In this document: positions 25,853 through 34,404 of the stretch, piece by piece
Numbering within the stretch: position 1 is the first letter of the stretch
Layout: each line of letters opens with the position of its first letter
Assembly (NCBI RefSeq): GCF_033304615.1
Contig: NZ_CP129118.1
Location: forward strand, 2,600,001 to 2,664,000
Direction: 5' to 3'
Length of the DNA stretch: 64,000 bases
Origin: Sporosarcina oncorhynchi
GTDB lineage: Bacteria; Bacillota; Bacilli; Bacillales_A; Planococcaceae
Program-made: the position numbers and the translations under genes
Notes under the pieces: model-generated
Told to the model about the DNA's origin: nothing
What the model saw: only the letters and a program-made list of their open reading frames with translations
Databases searched by the model: none

Positions 25853-26797
25853 ATGATTCGTTTTGAAAACGTCTCCAAATCATACGACGGCGATACGCGT
25901 GTAGTGGATTCATTAGATATGGAGATTGCGCGTGGAGAATTTTTTGTTTTGATTGGGCCGAGTGGTTGTGGGAAAACAACGATACTGAAGATGATTAACC
26001 GCCTCATTCCATTATCAGAAGGCTATATTAGAATCGATGGAAAGAAAATTAGCGAGTACCCCATCCACGAATTACGCTGGCGCATCGGATATGTACTCCA
26101 ACAAATTGCTTTGTTCCCTCACATGACAATCGAGGAGAATATTTCGATTGTCCCCGAATTGAAACAATGGAAAAAAACGCGCATTCGAAATCGTGTAACG
26201 GAGTTGATGGAAATGGTTGGTCTAGATCCGGATACGTATCGCGGACGAAAACCCAGTGAGTTATCTGGCGGGCAACAACAGCGTATCGGTGTCATCCGGG
26301 CACTTGCGGCAGATCCTGATATCATTCTGATGGATGAACCATTTAGTGCACTTGATCCGATCAGCAGATTGAAGCTTCAAGATGATTTATTGCATCTTCA
26401 AAAGACCATTAAGAAGACCATCGTCTTTGTCACACACGATATCCAAGAAGCGATGAAATTGGGAGATCGAATTTGCATATTAAAGAACGGTCAGATTGAG
26501 CAACTTGGCACTCCTGAACAGATTATTAAAGCTCCTGCAACACCATTCGTTCGGGAGTTCATCGATAGTGCAGGACCGAATCCTTTTGCAATATCCGAAC
26601 ATCTATCACCTATCACTTCTGACATATCCGAATTGGAAATAGTATCCATTGATGCGGAGTGGAGTGAAATACTCGATGCGCTCGTCACTGCAGACCGAAT
26701 CGCTATCCAAAAAGATAGCCAGGTCATCGGAACTTTGTCGCGTGAAGATATTCTTAGCTTTCTTGCAGCAGATGCTAAAGAGAGGGTGGGAGAATGA
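25853..26797 (+). CDS. OpuB/OpuC-type ABC transporter ATP-binding protein
   Basis: A 314-residue ATPase energising import of a quaternary amine-type solute. It has Walker A GPSGCGKTT (~36-44), signature LSGGQQQR, Walker B DIILMDEPFSALDP and the H-loop FVTHD. A C-terminal regulatory part of ~90 residues resembles a degenerate CBS region. ATG 25853 (GAAAGGGGTAAAGGAC ahead) is preferred over the upstream codon at 25769. The last codons overlap the permease start as ATGA. The 247 bp upstream show no clear promoter and one 6-bp hairpin. Confidence 0.92.
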   Translation: MIRFENVSKSYDGDTRVVDSLDMEIARGEFFVLIGPSGCGKTTILKMINRLIPLSEGYIRIDGKKISEYPIHELRWRIGYVLQQIALFPHMTIEENISIVPELKQWKKTRIRNRVTELMEMVGLDPDTYRGRKPSELSGGQQQRIGVIRALAADPDIILMDEPFSALDPISRLKLQDDLLHLQKTIKKTIVFVTHDIQEAMKLGDRICILKNGQIEQLGTPEQIIKAPATPFVREFIDSAGPNPFAISEHLSPITSDISELEIVSIDAEWSEILDALVTADRIAIQKDSQVIGTLSREDILSFLAADAKERVGE

Positions 26798-28314
26798 TGC
26801 GTGAATTCCTTTCCGTTTTCCAAGACCGTAAAGCTGAATTGGCGAACGCTCTGCTTGAGCATATCCAAATCTCGTTAATCGCTCTCTTTTTTGCTGTTCT
26901 CATAGCCATTCCTATCGGGATTTATTTGACAAATAAACAACGGATTGCAGAACCTGTCATTGGTGCCAGTGCGGTATTACAGACGATACCATCACTCGCA
27001 TTACTTGGTTTGCTAATACCCTTGTTTGGCATCGGGAAAGTCCCTGCCATCATTGCTCTTGTAGCATATGCGTTATTGCCAATTTTGCGCAATACGTACA
27101 CAGGCATTAAAGAAGTGGATCCTTCCTTAAGGGAAGCAGCTACCGCTATGGGTATGAACAATCGAAAACGCCTCACAAAAGTTGAGCTTCCACTCGCTAT
27201 GCCTATCATCATGGCAGGTATTAGAACTTCGATGGTGCTCATCGTTGGCACAACGACTCTTGCTGCATTAATTGGAGCAGGCGGACTTGGTGACCTGATA
27301 TTGCTTGGTATCGATCGTAATAACACTTCATTAATCATACTTGGAGCAATTCCAGCAGCACTGCTTGCACTTGCCTTCGATTTTTTATTAAAAAAGTTCG
27401 AAGGGCTCTCATTTAAAAGCGCGACGATTGCACTCATTTCGTTTTTCATCATTGCTTTGCTTGTCATCGCTATACCGTTTCTATCTGGTAATTCAAACAA
27501 GCATCTCGTAATCGGTGCGAAGCTAGGAGCAGAACCTGAAATTCTTATTAATATGTACAAACTTCTCATCGAAGAGGAAACAGATCTCACTGTTGAATTA
27601 AAGCCAGGTCTTGGCAAGACATCATTTGTCTTTAATGCATTGCAATCTAAAAGCATAGACATCTATCCGGAATTTACGGGTACCGCATTATCGGAGTTCT
27701 TAAAAGAAGAGGCCGTCAGCAATGATCGTAAAGAAGTTTATGAGCAAGCACGTACGGGACTTGATGAACAATTCGAGCTTGTCTTATTGGAACCGATGGA
27801 TTTCAACAATACGTTTACGCTCGCTGTTTCAAAAGCTTTCAAGGAGCAATTTAACGTAACATCTATCTCTGATCTGCAATCTGTAGAAAATGCGGTTAAA
27901 GCAGGCTTCACACTTGAATTCAATGATCGTGAAGATGGATACCGCGGCATTAAGAAGTTATATGGAGTCGACTTTCCATCCGTTCAAACAATGGAACCTA
28001 AATTACGCTATCAGGCAATCGCTACTGGTGATATCAATCTTATGGATGCGTATTCGACAGACAGTGAACTGCAAGAATATGAAATGTTTGTATTGGAAGA
28101 TGATAAAGAACTCTTCCCGCCTTATCAAGGTGCTCCATTACTACGCAAAGAGACATTGGCGAAACACCCTGAATTGAAGGGCATCTTGAACAAACTTGCT
28201 GGACTGGTCACTGATGACGAAATGCGGGATATGAACTTCAAAGTCAATGCAGAAGGAGTAAATGCGGAAGAGGTTGCGCGACAATTTTTACAGCAAGCCG
28301 GGTTGTTAGAATAA
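26794..28314 (+). CDS. fused ABC permease/substrate-binding protein (OpuB/EgtU type)
   Basis: A 506-residue fusion. Residues ~15-215 are the permease with five to six membrane segments and the EAA loop (REAATAMGMNNRKRLTKVELPLAMP). Residues ~235-506 are an OpuAC-type binding domain outside the cell (IGAKLGAEPEILINMYKLL...PEFTGTALSEF...YQAIATGDINLMDAYSTD, in pieces). Such fusions import glycine betaine/choline-type solutes. The GAEPEI start and DAYSTD segment remind me of EgtU ergothioneine importers, so ergothioneine is a serious alternative. It is coupled to the ATPase by a 4-bp overlap. Confidence 0.9.
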   Translation: MMREFLSVFQDRKAELANALLEHIQISLIALFFAVLIAIPIGIYLTNKQRIAEPVIGASAVLQTIPSLALLGLLIPLFGIGKVPAIIALVAYALLPILRNTYTGIKEVDPSLREAATAMGMNNRKRLTKVELPLAMPIIMAGIRTSMVLIVGTTTLAALIGAGGLGDLILLGIDRNNTSLIILGAIPAALLALAFDFLLKKFEGLSFKSATIALISFFIIALLVIAIPFLSGNSNKHLVIGAKLGAEPEILINMYKLLIEEETDLTVELKPGLGKTSFVFNALQSKSIDIYPEFTGTALSEFLKEEAVSNDRKEVYEQARTGLDEQFELVLLEPMDFNNTFTLAVSKAFKEQFNVTSISDLQSVENAVKAGFTLEFNDREDGYRGIKKLYGVDFPSVQTMEPKLRYQAIATGDINLMDAYSTDSELQEYEMFVLEDDKELFPPYQGAPLLRKETLAKHPELKGILNKLAGLVTDDEMRDMNFKVNAEGVNAEEVARQFLQQAGLLE

Positions 28315-28377
28315 CTAGACAGCTTGCGCTACGCATAAATGGTATATTGAAAGTACGCAAAAACGAGGAGTGGGACG

Positions 28378-28869
28378 ATGCAAATCAATGAGGAAGCACG
28401 TGTAAAATTACTAGACGCATTTGATGGATTGTCAGATGAGGAATTGAACCGCTTGCCAACTGATGGCGGTTGGTCTATAGCCCAGATCATCGAACACCTA
28501 TACTTAATGGAAGGCGGTATTGCCAAGACGATACAACATCAACTCGCTACTGGTCCAACACAAGAAACGCCTAAGAAACCGATTGACCGGACAATTGATC
28601 GTTCCGTAAAAGTGGATGCACCTGAATTCGCTGTACCTAAAGCAGATTTCGCTTCATCGCAAGAGTTGAAAGCAAAACTTGCCGCATCCCATGGATTACT
28701 TCGTCAACTAGCCGAAACTGTTCCGGCAGAGCAATTAGAGTCAAAAGCATATCCGCATCCGGTATTCGGCGACATGAGCTTGAAGCAGTGGATTCCTTTC
28801 GTCGGCTATCACGAACTGCGTCATATCGAACAATTATTGGAGACAAAAGAAGCGGTCAGTCATCGTTAA
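28378..28869 (+). CDS. DinB-family protein
   Basis: A 163-residue four-helix-bundle protein of the DinB/YfiT superfamily. The metal-binding His residues are visible in IAQIIEHLYLMEGG (~37-50) and FVGYHELRHIEQL (~138-150). Relatives are thiol-dependent S-transferases or hydrolases; the substrate is unknown. Start at ATG 28378 behind GAGGAGTGGG. It lies 63 bp after the transporter and may be read with it, ending in the hairpin at 28885. Confidence 0.88.
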   Translation: MQINEEARVKLLDAFDGLSDEELNRLPTDGGWSIAQIIEHLYLMEGGIAKTIQHQLATGPTQETPKKPIDRTIDRSVKVDAPEFAVPKADFASSQELKAKLAASHGLLRQLAETVPAEQLESKAYPHPVFGDMSLKQWIPFVGYHELRHIEQLLETKEAVSHR

Positions 28870-28884
28870 TACTATCTCTATCCC

Positions 28885-28912
28885 CCCTCCGCCTGAACAA
28901 CTAGGTGGAGGG
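28885..28912 (+). terminator. terminator after dinB-family gene
   Basis: CCCTCCGCCT pairs with AGGTGGAGGG, followed by ATTATTTT. The next ~120 bp contain no gene I can support. Confidence 0.75.
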
Positions 28913-29037
28913 ATTATTTTATGCCTACTATTGTTTTGAAGTTGTGTGAACCTCTGCGTCACGGCTATATTCATTGTACGTCTAAAAGTGCAATACAAGT
29001 TGTCAATAAACCGCTTGTTCAACTTAGTAAATAGCAG

Positions 29038-29076
29038 TGAAAAGGGGCTGTCCTGCCAACTCGTCAGGATAGGCCC
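29038..29076 (-). terminator. terminator of FAD dehydrogenase gene
   Basis: On the minus strand GGGCCTATCCTG pairs with CAGGACAGCCCC, followed by TTTTC. It lies ~100 bp past the stop codon; the sequence between (29077-29173) shows nothing else. Confidence 0.65.
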
Positions 29077-29173
29077 ATTCTATTAAACCCTCATACGAAA
29101 CTTTAGAAAAGCTCATGTAGATCCCTAAAAGTTCATACTCGCTTATAATTTTGCAGACCGAAATTCAAACCGA

Positions 29174-30895
29174 TCAACCATGCGGCGTACCCGCACTTAC
29201 ATATCCCTTATCCTGCTCAACTCCGGTACGATCCACTTCAGACGGCACAAACATTGCCATTGACCGACCAATCACCCTTCCGCCGAATAGACATCCGCCA
29301 AGGAAAGTCCCTTCAAGCGCTCGGTACCCATGCATTCCGCCACCACCAAAACCCGCAACTTCCCCAGCTGCATATAAGCCTGAAATCGGTATCCCCACAT
29401 CATTCAGTACTCTGCCATCTAAGTCGGTCTGTAAGCCGCCTAATGTTTTCCGTGTCAACAGATTCAGTCGTACTGCAATTAGTGGACCGTTTTTCGGATC
29501 GAGTATTTTATGTGGTTTGGCGACCCTTATGAACCGATCCCCTTTATAATTCCGGGCGCCGCGCATAGCCGTAATTTGTAAGTCTTTGCTAAAAGTATTA
29601 TCCATTTCGCGATCTCGTGCAATTAGTTGCCGTTTAATCTTTTCCAAATTAATCAATCCTGATCCCGTCAAGTCGTTCATCCCATCGACAAGCTCCTCCA
29701 ATGTATCCGCTACGATAAAATCTTCACCATGATCCATGAAAGCTTTAACAGGTGCAGGTGGTCCCGGTAATACGCGAGACAGCACTTTGCGTATACTTTT
29801 ACCTGTCAAATCGGGATTCTGTTCAGATCCCGACAAAGCGAATTCCTTTTCAATCATTTTTTCTGTAAGGATGAACCATGAATAGTCATACCCCGTTTCC
29901 TGAATTGCCTGCAACGTGCCCAATGTATCGAATCCTGGGAAGTTCGGTGCGGGGAAACGGTTCCCTTCCGCATCTAGCCAAATCGAAGATGGTCCGGGCA
30001 AAATTCGAATTCCGTGCAACGGCCAAATCGGATTCCAATTTTTGATGCCTTCTGTGTAATGCCACATTCGATCTTCATTGACAATACGTCCTCCCGCCTG
30101 TTTCGTAATCGCAAGCATCCGACCGTCGACATGCGCCGGTACGCCTGAAATCATCCTTTCAGGTGCCTTACCTAGGCGTGCAGGCCAATTCTTCTTCACC
30201 AATTCAATATTCGCTCCAATCCCCCCACTAGTCACAGCTATTGCATCGCCTTCAAACGAAAATTCACCGATACTAACTCTTGAACTCGATTCTCCTCGTT
30301 GCGCGTCGCTATCTTCCAATACCGCACCTTTTACACCGACGACAGCGTCATTTTTCACAATCAATTCATCCACACGATGCCTTGGTCTGTAATCGACGTC
30401 CCCCTCTTCGATTGCCTTTCGTACTTTGTCCGCAAACGGCTTCACTATTTCCGGGCCAGTTCCCCAAGTAATATGGAACCGTGGAACAGAATTGCCATGT
30501 CCATCTGCCAAATAGCCACCACGTTCCGCCCAACCGACGACCGGGAAAAAGCGGACACCTAACGAATGCAACCAATCTCTTTTCTCACTTGCTGCAAATT
30601 CGATGTACGCTTCTGCCCATTTTCTTCCCCAACTATCTTCATCCTGTTCTCTATCAAATCCAGCACTGCCAAGCCAATCCTGCCAAGCAAGCTCTTTGGA
30701 ATCGTTAATTCCCAACCTTCGCTGTTCAGGCGAATCAATCAAAAACAGTCCTCCAAACGACCACCACGCCTGTCCGCCCAATGATGATGCAGGTTCCTGG
30801 TCTACAAGCAACACCCGCTTGCCTTTCTCCACCAATTCAACCGTCGCAACCAAACCCGCCAATCCTGCCCCTATTACGATCGCATCGTATTTCAT
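29174..30895 (-). CDS. FAD-binding dehydrogenase (fumarate reductase/ketosteroid dehydrogenase-like)
   Basis: A 573-residue flavoprotein. The N-terminal Rossmann motif is YDAIVIGAGLAGLVATVELVE (split around residues 3-23), GGQAWWSFGGLF follows, and the C-terminal FAD motif is GLYAAGEVAGFGGGGMHGYRAL (in parts ~522-543). The middle substrate domain carries RMWHYTEG and SSIWLDAEGNRFP. ATG 30895 is chosen over the upstream codon at 30931 because GAGGGGG precedes it. Family members transfer hydride between FAD and enoate- or ketosteroid-like substrates; the substrate here is unknown. Confidence 0.88.
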   Translation of the reverse strand: MKYDAIVIGAGLAGLVATVELVEKGKRVLLVDQEPASSLGGQAWWSFGGLFLIDSPEQRRLGINDSKELAWQDWLGSAGFDREQDEDSWGRKWAEAYIEFAASEKRDWLHSLGVRFFPVVGWAERGGYLADGHGNSVPRFHITWGTGPEIVKPFADKVRKAIEEGDVDYRPRHRVDELIVKNDAVVGVKGAVLEDSDAQRGESSSRVSIGEFSFEGDAIAVTSGGIGANIELVKKNWPARLGKAPERMISGVPAHVDGRMLAITKQAGGRIVNEDRMWHYTEGIKNWNPIWPLHGIRILPGPSSIWLDAEGNRFPAPNFPGFDTLGTLQAIQETGYDYSWFILTEKMIEKEFALSGSEQNPDLTGKSIRKVLSRVLPGPPAPVKAFMDHGEDFIVADTLEELVDGMNDLTGSGLINLEKIKRQLIARDREMDNTFSKDLQITAMRGARNYKGDRFIRVAKPHKILDPKNGPLIAVRLNLLTRKTLGGLQTDLDGRVLNDVGIPISGLYAAGEVAGFGGGGMHGYRALEGTFLGGCLFGGRVIGRSMAMFVPSEVDRTGVEQDKGYVSAGTPHG

Positions 30896-31004
30896 CGAGC
30901 ATCCCCCTCGCAGCTTTCTATAATTAATCATTTCGACATATTTTCAGAATTACCTGCCTCCTTCTTGATATCTCTTACTATGCATACTAAAGTAATTTCA
31001 CTCA

Positions 31005-31040
31005 AAAAAAAGACACCATCCATTGCTGGAATGAGGTCTC
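31005..31040 (-). terminator. terminator of 3-hydroxybutyrate dehydrogenase gene
   Basis: An imperfect stem (GAGACC...GGTGTC with an inner CAT/ATG) is followed by eight T on the minus strand. Confidence 0.6.
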
Positions 31041-31044
31041 ACTT

Positions 31045-31812
31045 TCATTGAACCGTATAACCGCCATCTAATACAATCGCCTGTCCTGTAATCCCATTTG
31101 CGCTCTCACTTGCTAAATAAAGGGCAAGGTCAGCAATCTCTTTTACATCCAACAACCGTTTTTGCGGCACTAACGGATAGATCACTTCTTCTAAAACCGA
31201 CTCTAGTTGCACGCCACGGACTTCTGCTAAGTCTTTCAACTGATTCCGGACAAGTGGAGTATCGACATATCCCGGACAGATGGCATTGACAGTAATGCCA
31301 TCAGCAGCCGTTTCCAAAGCTGCAACTTTTGTCAAACCGATCACACCGTGTTTAGATGAGTTATAGGCCGCTTTGCCCGCAAATCCGACAAGTCCATTAA
31401 TGGAAGCCATGTTCAAAATCCTACCGAATTTCTGTTTCCGCATATGTGGCAAAACGAGCTTTGTTGTTATGAAAGGCGCAGTGAGCATTACTTTCACAAG
31501 CAGTTCGAACTTCTCGGTCGGAAAATCTTCAAGCATCGCCACATACTGTAAGCCTGCATTGTTAATGAGAATATCGATTCTACCGAAGTGTGCCATAGTT
31601 TCGTCGATTGCCTGCTGGATGTCCTCCTCGCTCGTGACGTCACATTTCAGACCGATTGCACGACCGCCAATTGACAAAGCCGCCTCTTTCACCTTCTCCT
31701 CTTCCAAATCAGTCAGCACAATATTGGCACCTGCTTGGGAAAACGCTTTTGAAATCTCAAAACCGATTCCTTGTGCTGCCCCTGTGATGAATACCACTCG
31801 ATCTTTGACCAT
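31045..31812 (-). CDS. 3-hydroxybutyrate dehydrogenase (SDR family)
   Basis: A 255-residue classical short-chain dehydrogenase. It has the NAD-binding TGAAQGIG (residues 10-17), NNAG (~87), catalytic Ser in NMASINGLVG, Tyr-x3-Lys in AAYNSSKHGVIG (~153-164) and NAICPGYVDTPLVRNQ. The last stretch and the C-terminal GQAIVLDGGYTVQ match D-3-hydroxybutyrate dehydrogenases, which convert 3-hydroxybutyrate to acetoacetate in ketone-body/PHB use. Start at ATG 31812 behind AAAGGAGGGTGG. No acetoacetate-CoA transferase is adjacent. Confidence 0.88.
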   Translation of the reverse strand: MVKDRVVFITGAAQGIGFEISKAFSQAGANIVLTDLEEEKVKEAALSIGGRAIGLKCDVTSEEDIQQAIDETMAHFGRIDILINNAGLQYVAMLEDFPTEKFELLVKVMLTAPFITTKLVLPHMRKQKFGRILNMASINGLVGFAGKAAYNSSKHGVIGLTKVAALETAADGITVNAICPGYVDTPLVRNQLKDLAEVRGVQLESVLEEVIYPLVPQKRLLDVKEIADLALYLASESANGITGQAIVLDGGYTVQ

Positions 31813-32026
31813 ACTCCACCCTCCTTTACTTTAATGTTGGACATAGTCCATCGAATTATAAGACATATTCAATCAAGCAAACGTTGAGTTCCAAGCTAGT
31901 AACGAAGAACTTCCTTTGCCGTATTTGTGTACACTTCAGAAATCAAGGCATCATTCCTGGATCTCTAGGCAAGAACAAAGATATGCCTGAAAGTTGTACT
32001 AAACAATCGTCACCGATTACAAAGAG

Positions 32027-32536
32027 TTAAAATGAATACAGTTCCACCATTTTTTCTTCAGTTAATAGATTTGGTTTACTCATATCAATAAAATAGGGTA
32101 ACTGCCATTCCTGTGTTTTCATCGCTTGTTTACTAGTGGGACTATCCCAGCTTGGATAAACTCTTATTGCCATTTTCCCTTTTGTCGAACAGGATCTAAG
32201 AATATTCTGTTTGAAAATAACTTCCTTTGGAAAGATAAATTGTCCAAACTCACTATCATTTTTAAAAGTAGTTATAACTAACAAGTCTGGTGCTTCTTCA
32301 TATGAATAGGGTTGATTTTTATTGTTTTCATCTTTTTCCCAAAACGCAACAAATTGACCTACTTTCGTAGGCGTTATATTCGCTACTCTGAATCGAACTG
32401 TTTTAGACGATAATTGAAATGTACCAGCACCATACTTAGAATTTTGCTGTTCTTCTTGAACCGATTTTAAAGTTAAATTCTTCGGCTCATAAATCATTTT
32501 ACTTACATACGTTAATGCTGTAAAAAAATCATTCAT
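32027..32536 (-). CDS. MepB-like protein
   Basis: A 169-residue soluble protein matching the MepB family: SKYGAGTFQL, SKTVRFRVANITPTKVGQFVAFW (in parts), PYSYEEAPDLLVI and RVYPSWDSPTSKQAMKTQEWQ. In staphylococci mepB lies in the mepRAB multidrug operon and its role is unknown; here there is no mepR or mepA beside it. ATG 32536 behind AGGAGTGGAG is used instead of the TTG at 32557. It starts an AT-rich stretch of small genes. The 214 bp before the next gene (31813-32026) show nothing. Confidence 0.85.
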   Translation of the reverse strand: MNDFFTALTYVSKMIYEPKNLTLKSVQEEQQNSKYGAGTFQLSSKTVRFRVANITPTKVGQFVAFWEKDENNKNQPYSYEEAPDLLVITTFKNDSEFGQFIFPKEVIFKQNILRSCSTKGKMAIRVYPSWDSPTSKQAMKTQEWQLPYFIDMSKPNLLTEEKMVELYSF

Positions 32537-32612
32537 TTCTCCACTCCTAAATTTCAAAGAAAATGGCCCGATTGAGGCACGTTTTATAAGTATTATCTCT
32601 CAGCGGATTGAT

Positions 32613-32894
32613 TTAACCAACAGTGGTCATCAAGTTGAAAGCTAAAATACTCAAAACACCAAATAATTGAATTACAATTCCTACAATGCTACAAATCAAA
32701 CCTGCTGTTGCAAATCCGTGCCCACCCATATTTGTACTAACGATTTCCCTTGTCGCCTTTCTTGAAAATATAATACCGAAAATGCCAAGTGCTAATCCGA
32801 TAAAGGGTATCAAAATAGATAGGATTCCTAAAATTAAAGACGTGGTTGCATTACTATTAGTCACGTTGTCTTTCGAAGCTCTAACATTACTCAT
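32613..32894 (-). CDS. DUF4190 small membrane protein
   Basis: A 93-residue protein with a polar Ser/Asn/Thr-rich N-terminus and two membrane segments (SLILGILSILIPFIGLALG and a second near the C-terminus) separated by SRKATREI and a Gly-rich loop, the DUF4190 pattern. ATG 32894 is chosen over the GTG three codons upstream because AGGGTGAG lies ~4 nt ahead. Function unknown. Confidence 0.8.
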   Translation of the reverse strand: MSNVRASKDNVTNSNATTSLILGILSILIPFIGLALGIFGIIFSRKATREIVSTNMGGHGFATAGLICSIVGIVIQLFGVLSILAFNLMTTVG

Positions 32895-32998
32895 TTTACT
32901 CACCCTAACTTAATCTTTTAATAGACCCGTTATTGAAAAGGATGCAAATCTTTGTTAAAGAATTGCACCTGTTTGCAGAAATCAATAATCGCTTATTT

Positions 32999-33235
32999 TT
33001 ATTTAGTATTAAATTTAATATTACTTAATATCAATACAATAGAAAATAGTATTAGGAGTATAAAGCCAACCAATGACAATACATTAGTGATATGAATTAA
33101 CAACTCTCCTAGAACACTTCCTCCATAACCACTCTGAAAAACCCCTAGTTTTGCGTAGCTGAGCACAGGAGTATTTAATAAAGCAAGTACAGCACTGCCC
33201 AAAAGACAATAAAGTAATTTCACATTCTTATTCAT
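32999..33235 (-). CDS. small two-helix membrane protein, unknown
   Basis: A 78-residue protein with two hydrophobic segments (LLYCLLGSAVLALL and VLSLVGFILLILFSIVLIL) joined by a Gly-rich loop. ATG 33235 behind GGGGGAG. I recognise no family. It may form one unit with the neighbouring small membrane genes on the same strand. Confidence 0.65.
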   Translation of the reverse strand: MNKNVKLLYCLLGSAVLALLNTPVLSYAKLGVFQSGYGGSVLGELLIHITNVLSLVGFILLILFSIVLILSNIKFNTK

Positions 33236-33277
33236 CAAAACTCCCCCTTCCAGCGCCACCGATTTATGCAGAATGGA

Positions 33278-33514
33278 CTAACGTTGTTCTAGTTTTACAA
33301 TTGGAGATTCTTGTTTTTTCCATTCAGTCGATTCCTCGCTTTCCTCAATGAGCTTCTGCCAATAATTACCTGTTTTCTTATCAAATATGATTATGTTCCG
33401 TTGATTTGCTGAAATAAACTCATATCTATACTGACCTGACTTGTTGTTATCAAGCGAATGAGATATGAACCAAGAACCTATAATTATACATAAACCTAGA
33501 AAAACAATACTCAC
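33278..33514 (-). CDS. small single-helix membrane-anchored protein, unknown
   Basis: The proposed start is GTG 33514, behind AAGGAGAAGGAG. It gives 78 residues: one N-terminal membrane segment (SIVFLGLCIIIGSWFIS) and a polar domain outside or inside (YRYEFISANQRNIIIFDKK). The open frame continues to 33793, but that extension runs through a GC-rich dispersed element with arginine-rich low-complexity translation, so I reject it as coding. No family recognised. Confidence 0.6.
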   Translation of the reverse strand: MSIVFLGLCIIIGSWFISHSLDNNKSGQYRYEFISANQRNIIIFDKKTGNYWQKLIEESEESTEWKKQESPIVKLEQR

Positions 33515-33605
33515 ACTGTCACTCCTTCTCCTTAAAATTGGTCCATTAATGGCATAATTCTTATTCAAGAATTGCATCCTTATATGGTACATTGTTAAAC
33601 ACATT

Positions 33606-33796
33606 GATTTGCGTTCCAGCCGTTCGGTTTCCGGAGGGCGTGGCTTGAGCCGCTTCCTTCGCTTCGCTACGTCCAGGGTCTCAAGGCGAGTGCAAAGATA
33701 TGCTCGAAAAGCTATCGCTTTATCTCGCAAAAGCCGTTCTACGTTACGGCTTTCGCTAATCCTCCCGGAGTCGAAGGCTTGCACTCCACTCAACTA
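33606..33796. repeat. GC-rich dispersed element, diverged copy
   Basis: It begins GATTTGCGTTCCAG (compare GATTTCCGTTCCAG in the IS) and ends near TTGCACTCCACTC. Internal pairs include CCGGAGG with CCTCCCGG and AGCCGT with ACGGCT. GC content is far above the AT-rich genes around it. It lies between two small membrane genes and has generated a false N-terminal extension on one of them. Confidence 0.6.
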
Positions 33797-33813
33797 AAAG
33801 TACTCGTTAGTGG

Positions 33814-34014
33814 TTAACCATACATAGGAGCAGTTACTCCAGCTAAAATTATTAAAAGAGATATGGAGGCAATAAGGGTATATTTCACTGATACTTTATC
33901 ATCTCTTACTAAAGAATAAATTGCAGAAATCAATGAAGTAATGAATATAAAAGGCCAGATAAACCAAAAATCATAATACAGAGAACCTAATTCTTGCATC
34001 ACACTATGAAACAT
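33814..34014 (-). CDS. small two-helix membrane protein, unknown
   Basis: A 66-residue protein with two hydrophobic segments (FWFIWPFIFITSLISAIY and YTLIASISLLIILAG) around a short charged loop. ATG 34014 behind GGAGGGATATTGT is a strong start. No family recognised. Confidence 0.65.
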   Translation of the reverse strand: MFHSVMQELGSLYYDFWFIWPFIFITSLISAIYSLVRDDKVSVKYTLIASISLLIILAGVTAPMYG

Positions 34015-34177
34015 ACAATATCCCTCCTGTCTTATCGAAAAATAAAATGATCATCAGGTTCCCAAATGTGTGTGTCATCGCAAACGTACCCTTGAAGCCA
34101 AAGTGTTCGAGCATTCCTGCCTTAATTTCTGTAAAGAACACAAAAGTTAACGCAAAGCAACAGTATGCACGCAACAT
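34004..34177 (-). CDS. possible 57-aa ORF, or gene remnant
   Basis: An ATG-initiated frame of 57 residues that overlaps the start of the next small gene by 11 bp. It has one hydrophobic start (CCFALTFVFFTEI) but no good ribosome site, so it may be the end of a decayed gene. The remaining 34178-34404 show no gene. Confidence 0.25.
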   Translation of the reverse strand: MLRAYCCFALTFVFFTEIKAGMLEHFGFKGTFAMTHTFGNLMIILFFDKTGGILYVS

Positions 34178-34404
34178 AGTGGCTCATTTCAAAACTCGCA
34201 TAGTTCTACTATTCATATAGCGTGGCTGTTGTCGTTAGTAATTGAATAAAAGCACCGCGAAATGCGATGCTCATTAGTGCTCAAATTCGAAGTTCACTTG
34301 CTCGGTATTTCAATCGAATACCACTTATCTGAACGTATCGCCTTTCTCCAAGCAACATTGCCTGGATAGAGTCCACGTACCTATTCAATCACATCGTTAT
34401 CCTA

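Noticed and set aside
33515-33793. N-terminal extension of the small membrane protein at 33278
   Set aside because: It runs through a GC-rich dispersed repeat and encodes arginine-rich low-complexity sequence; a good start lies at 33514.
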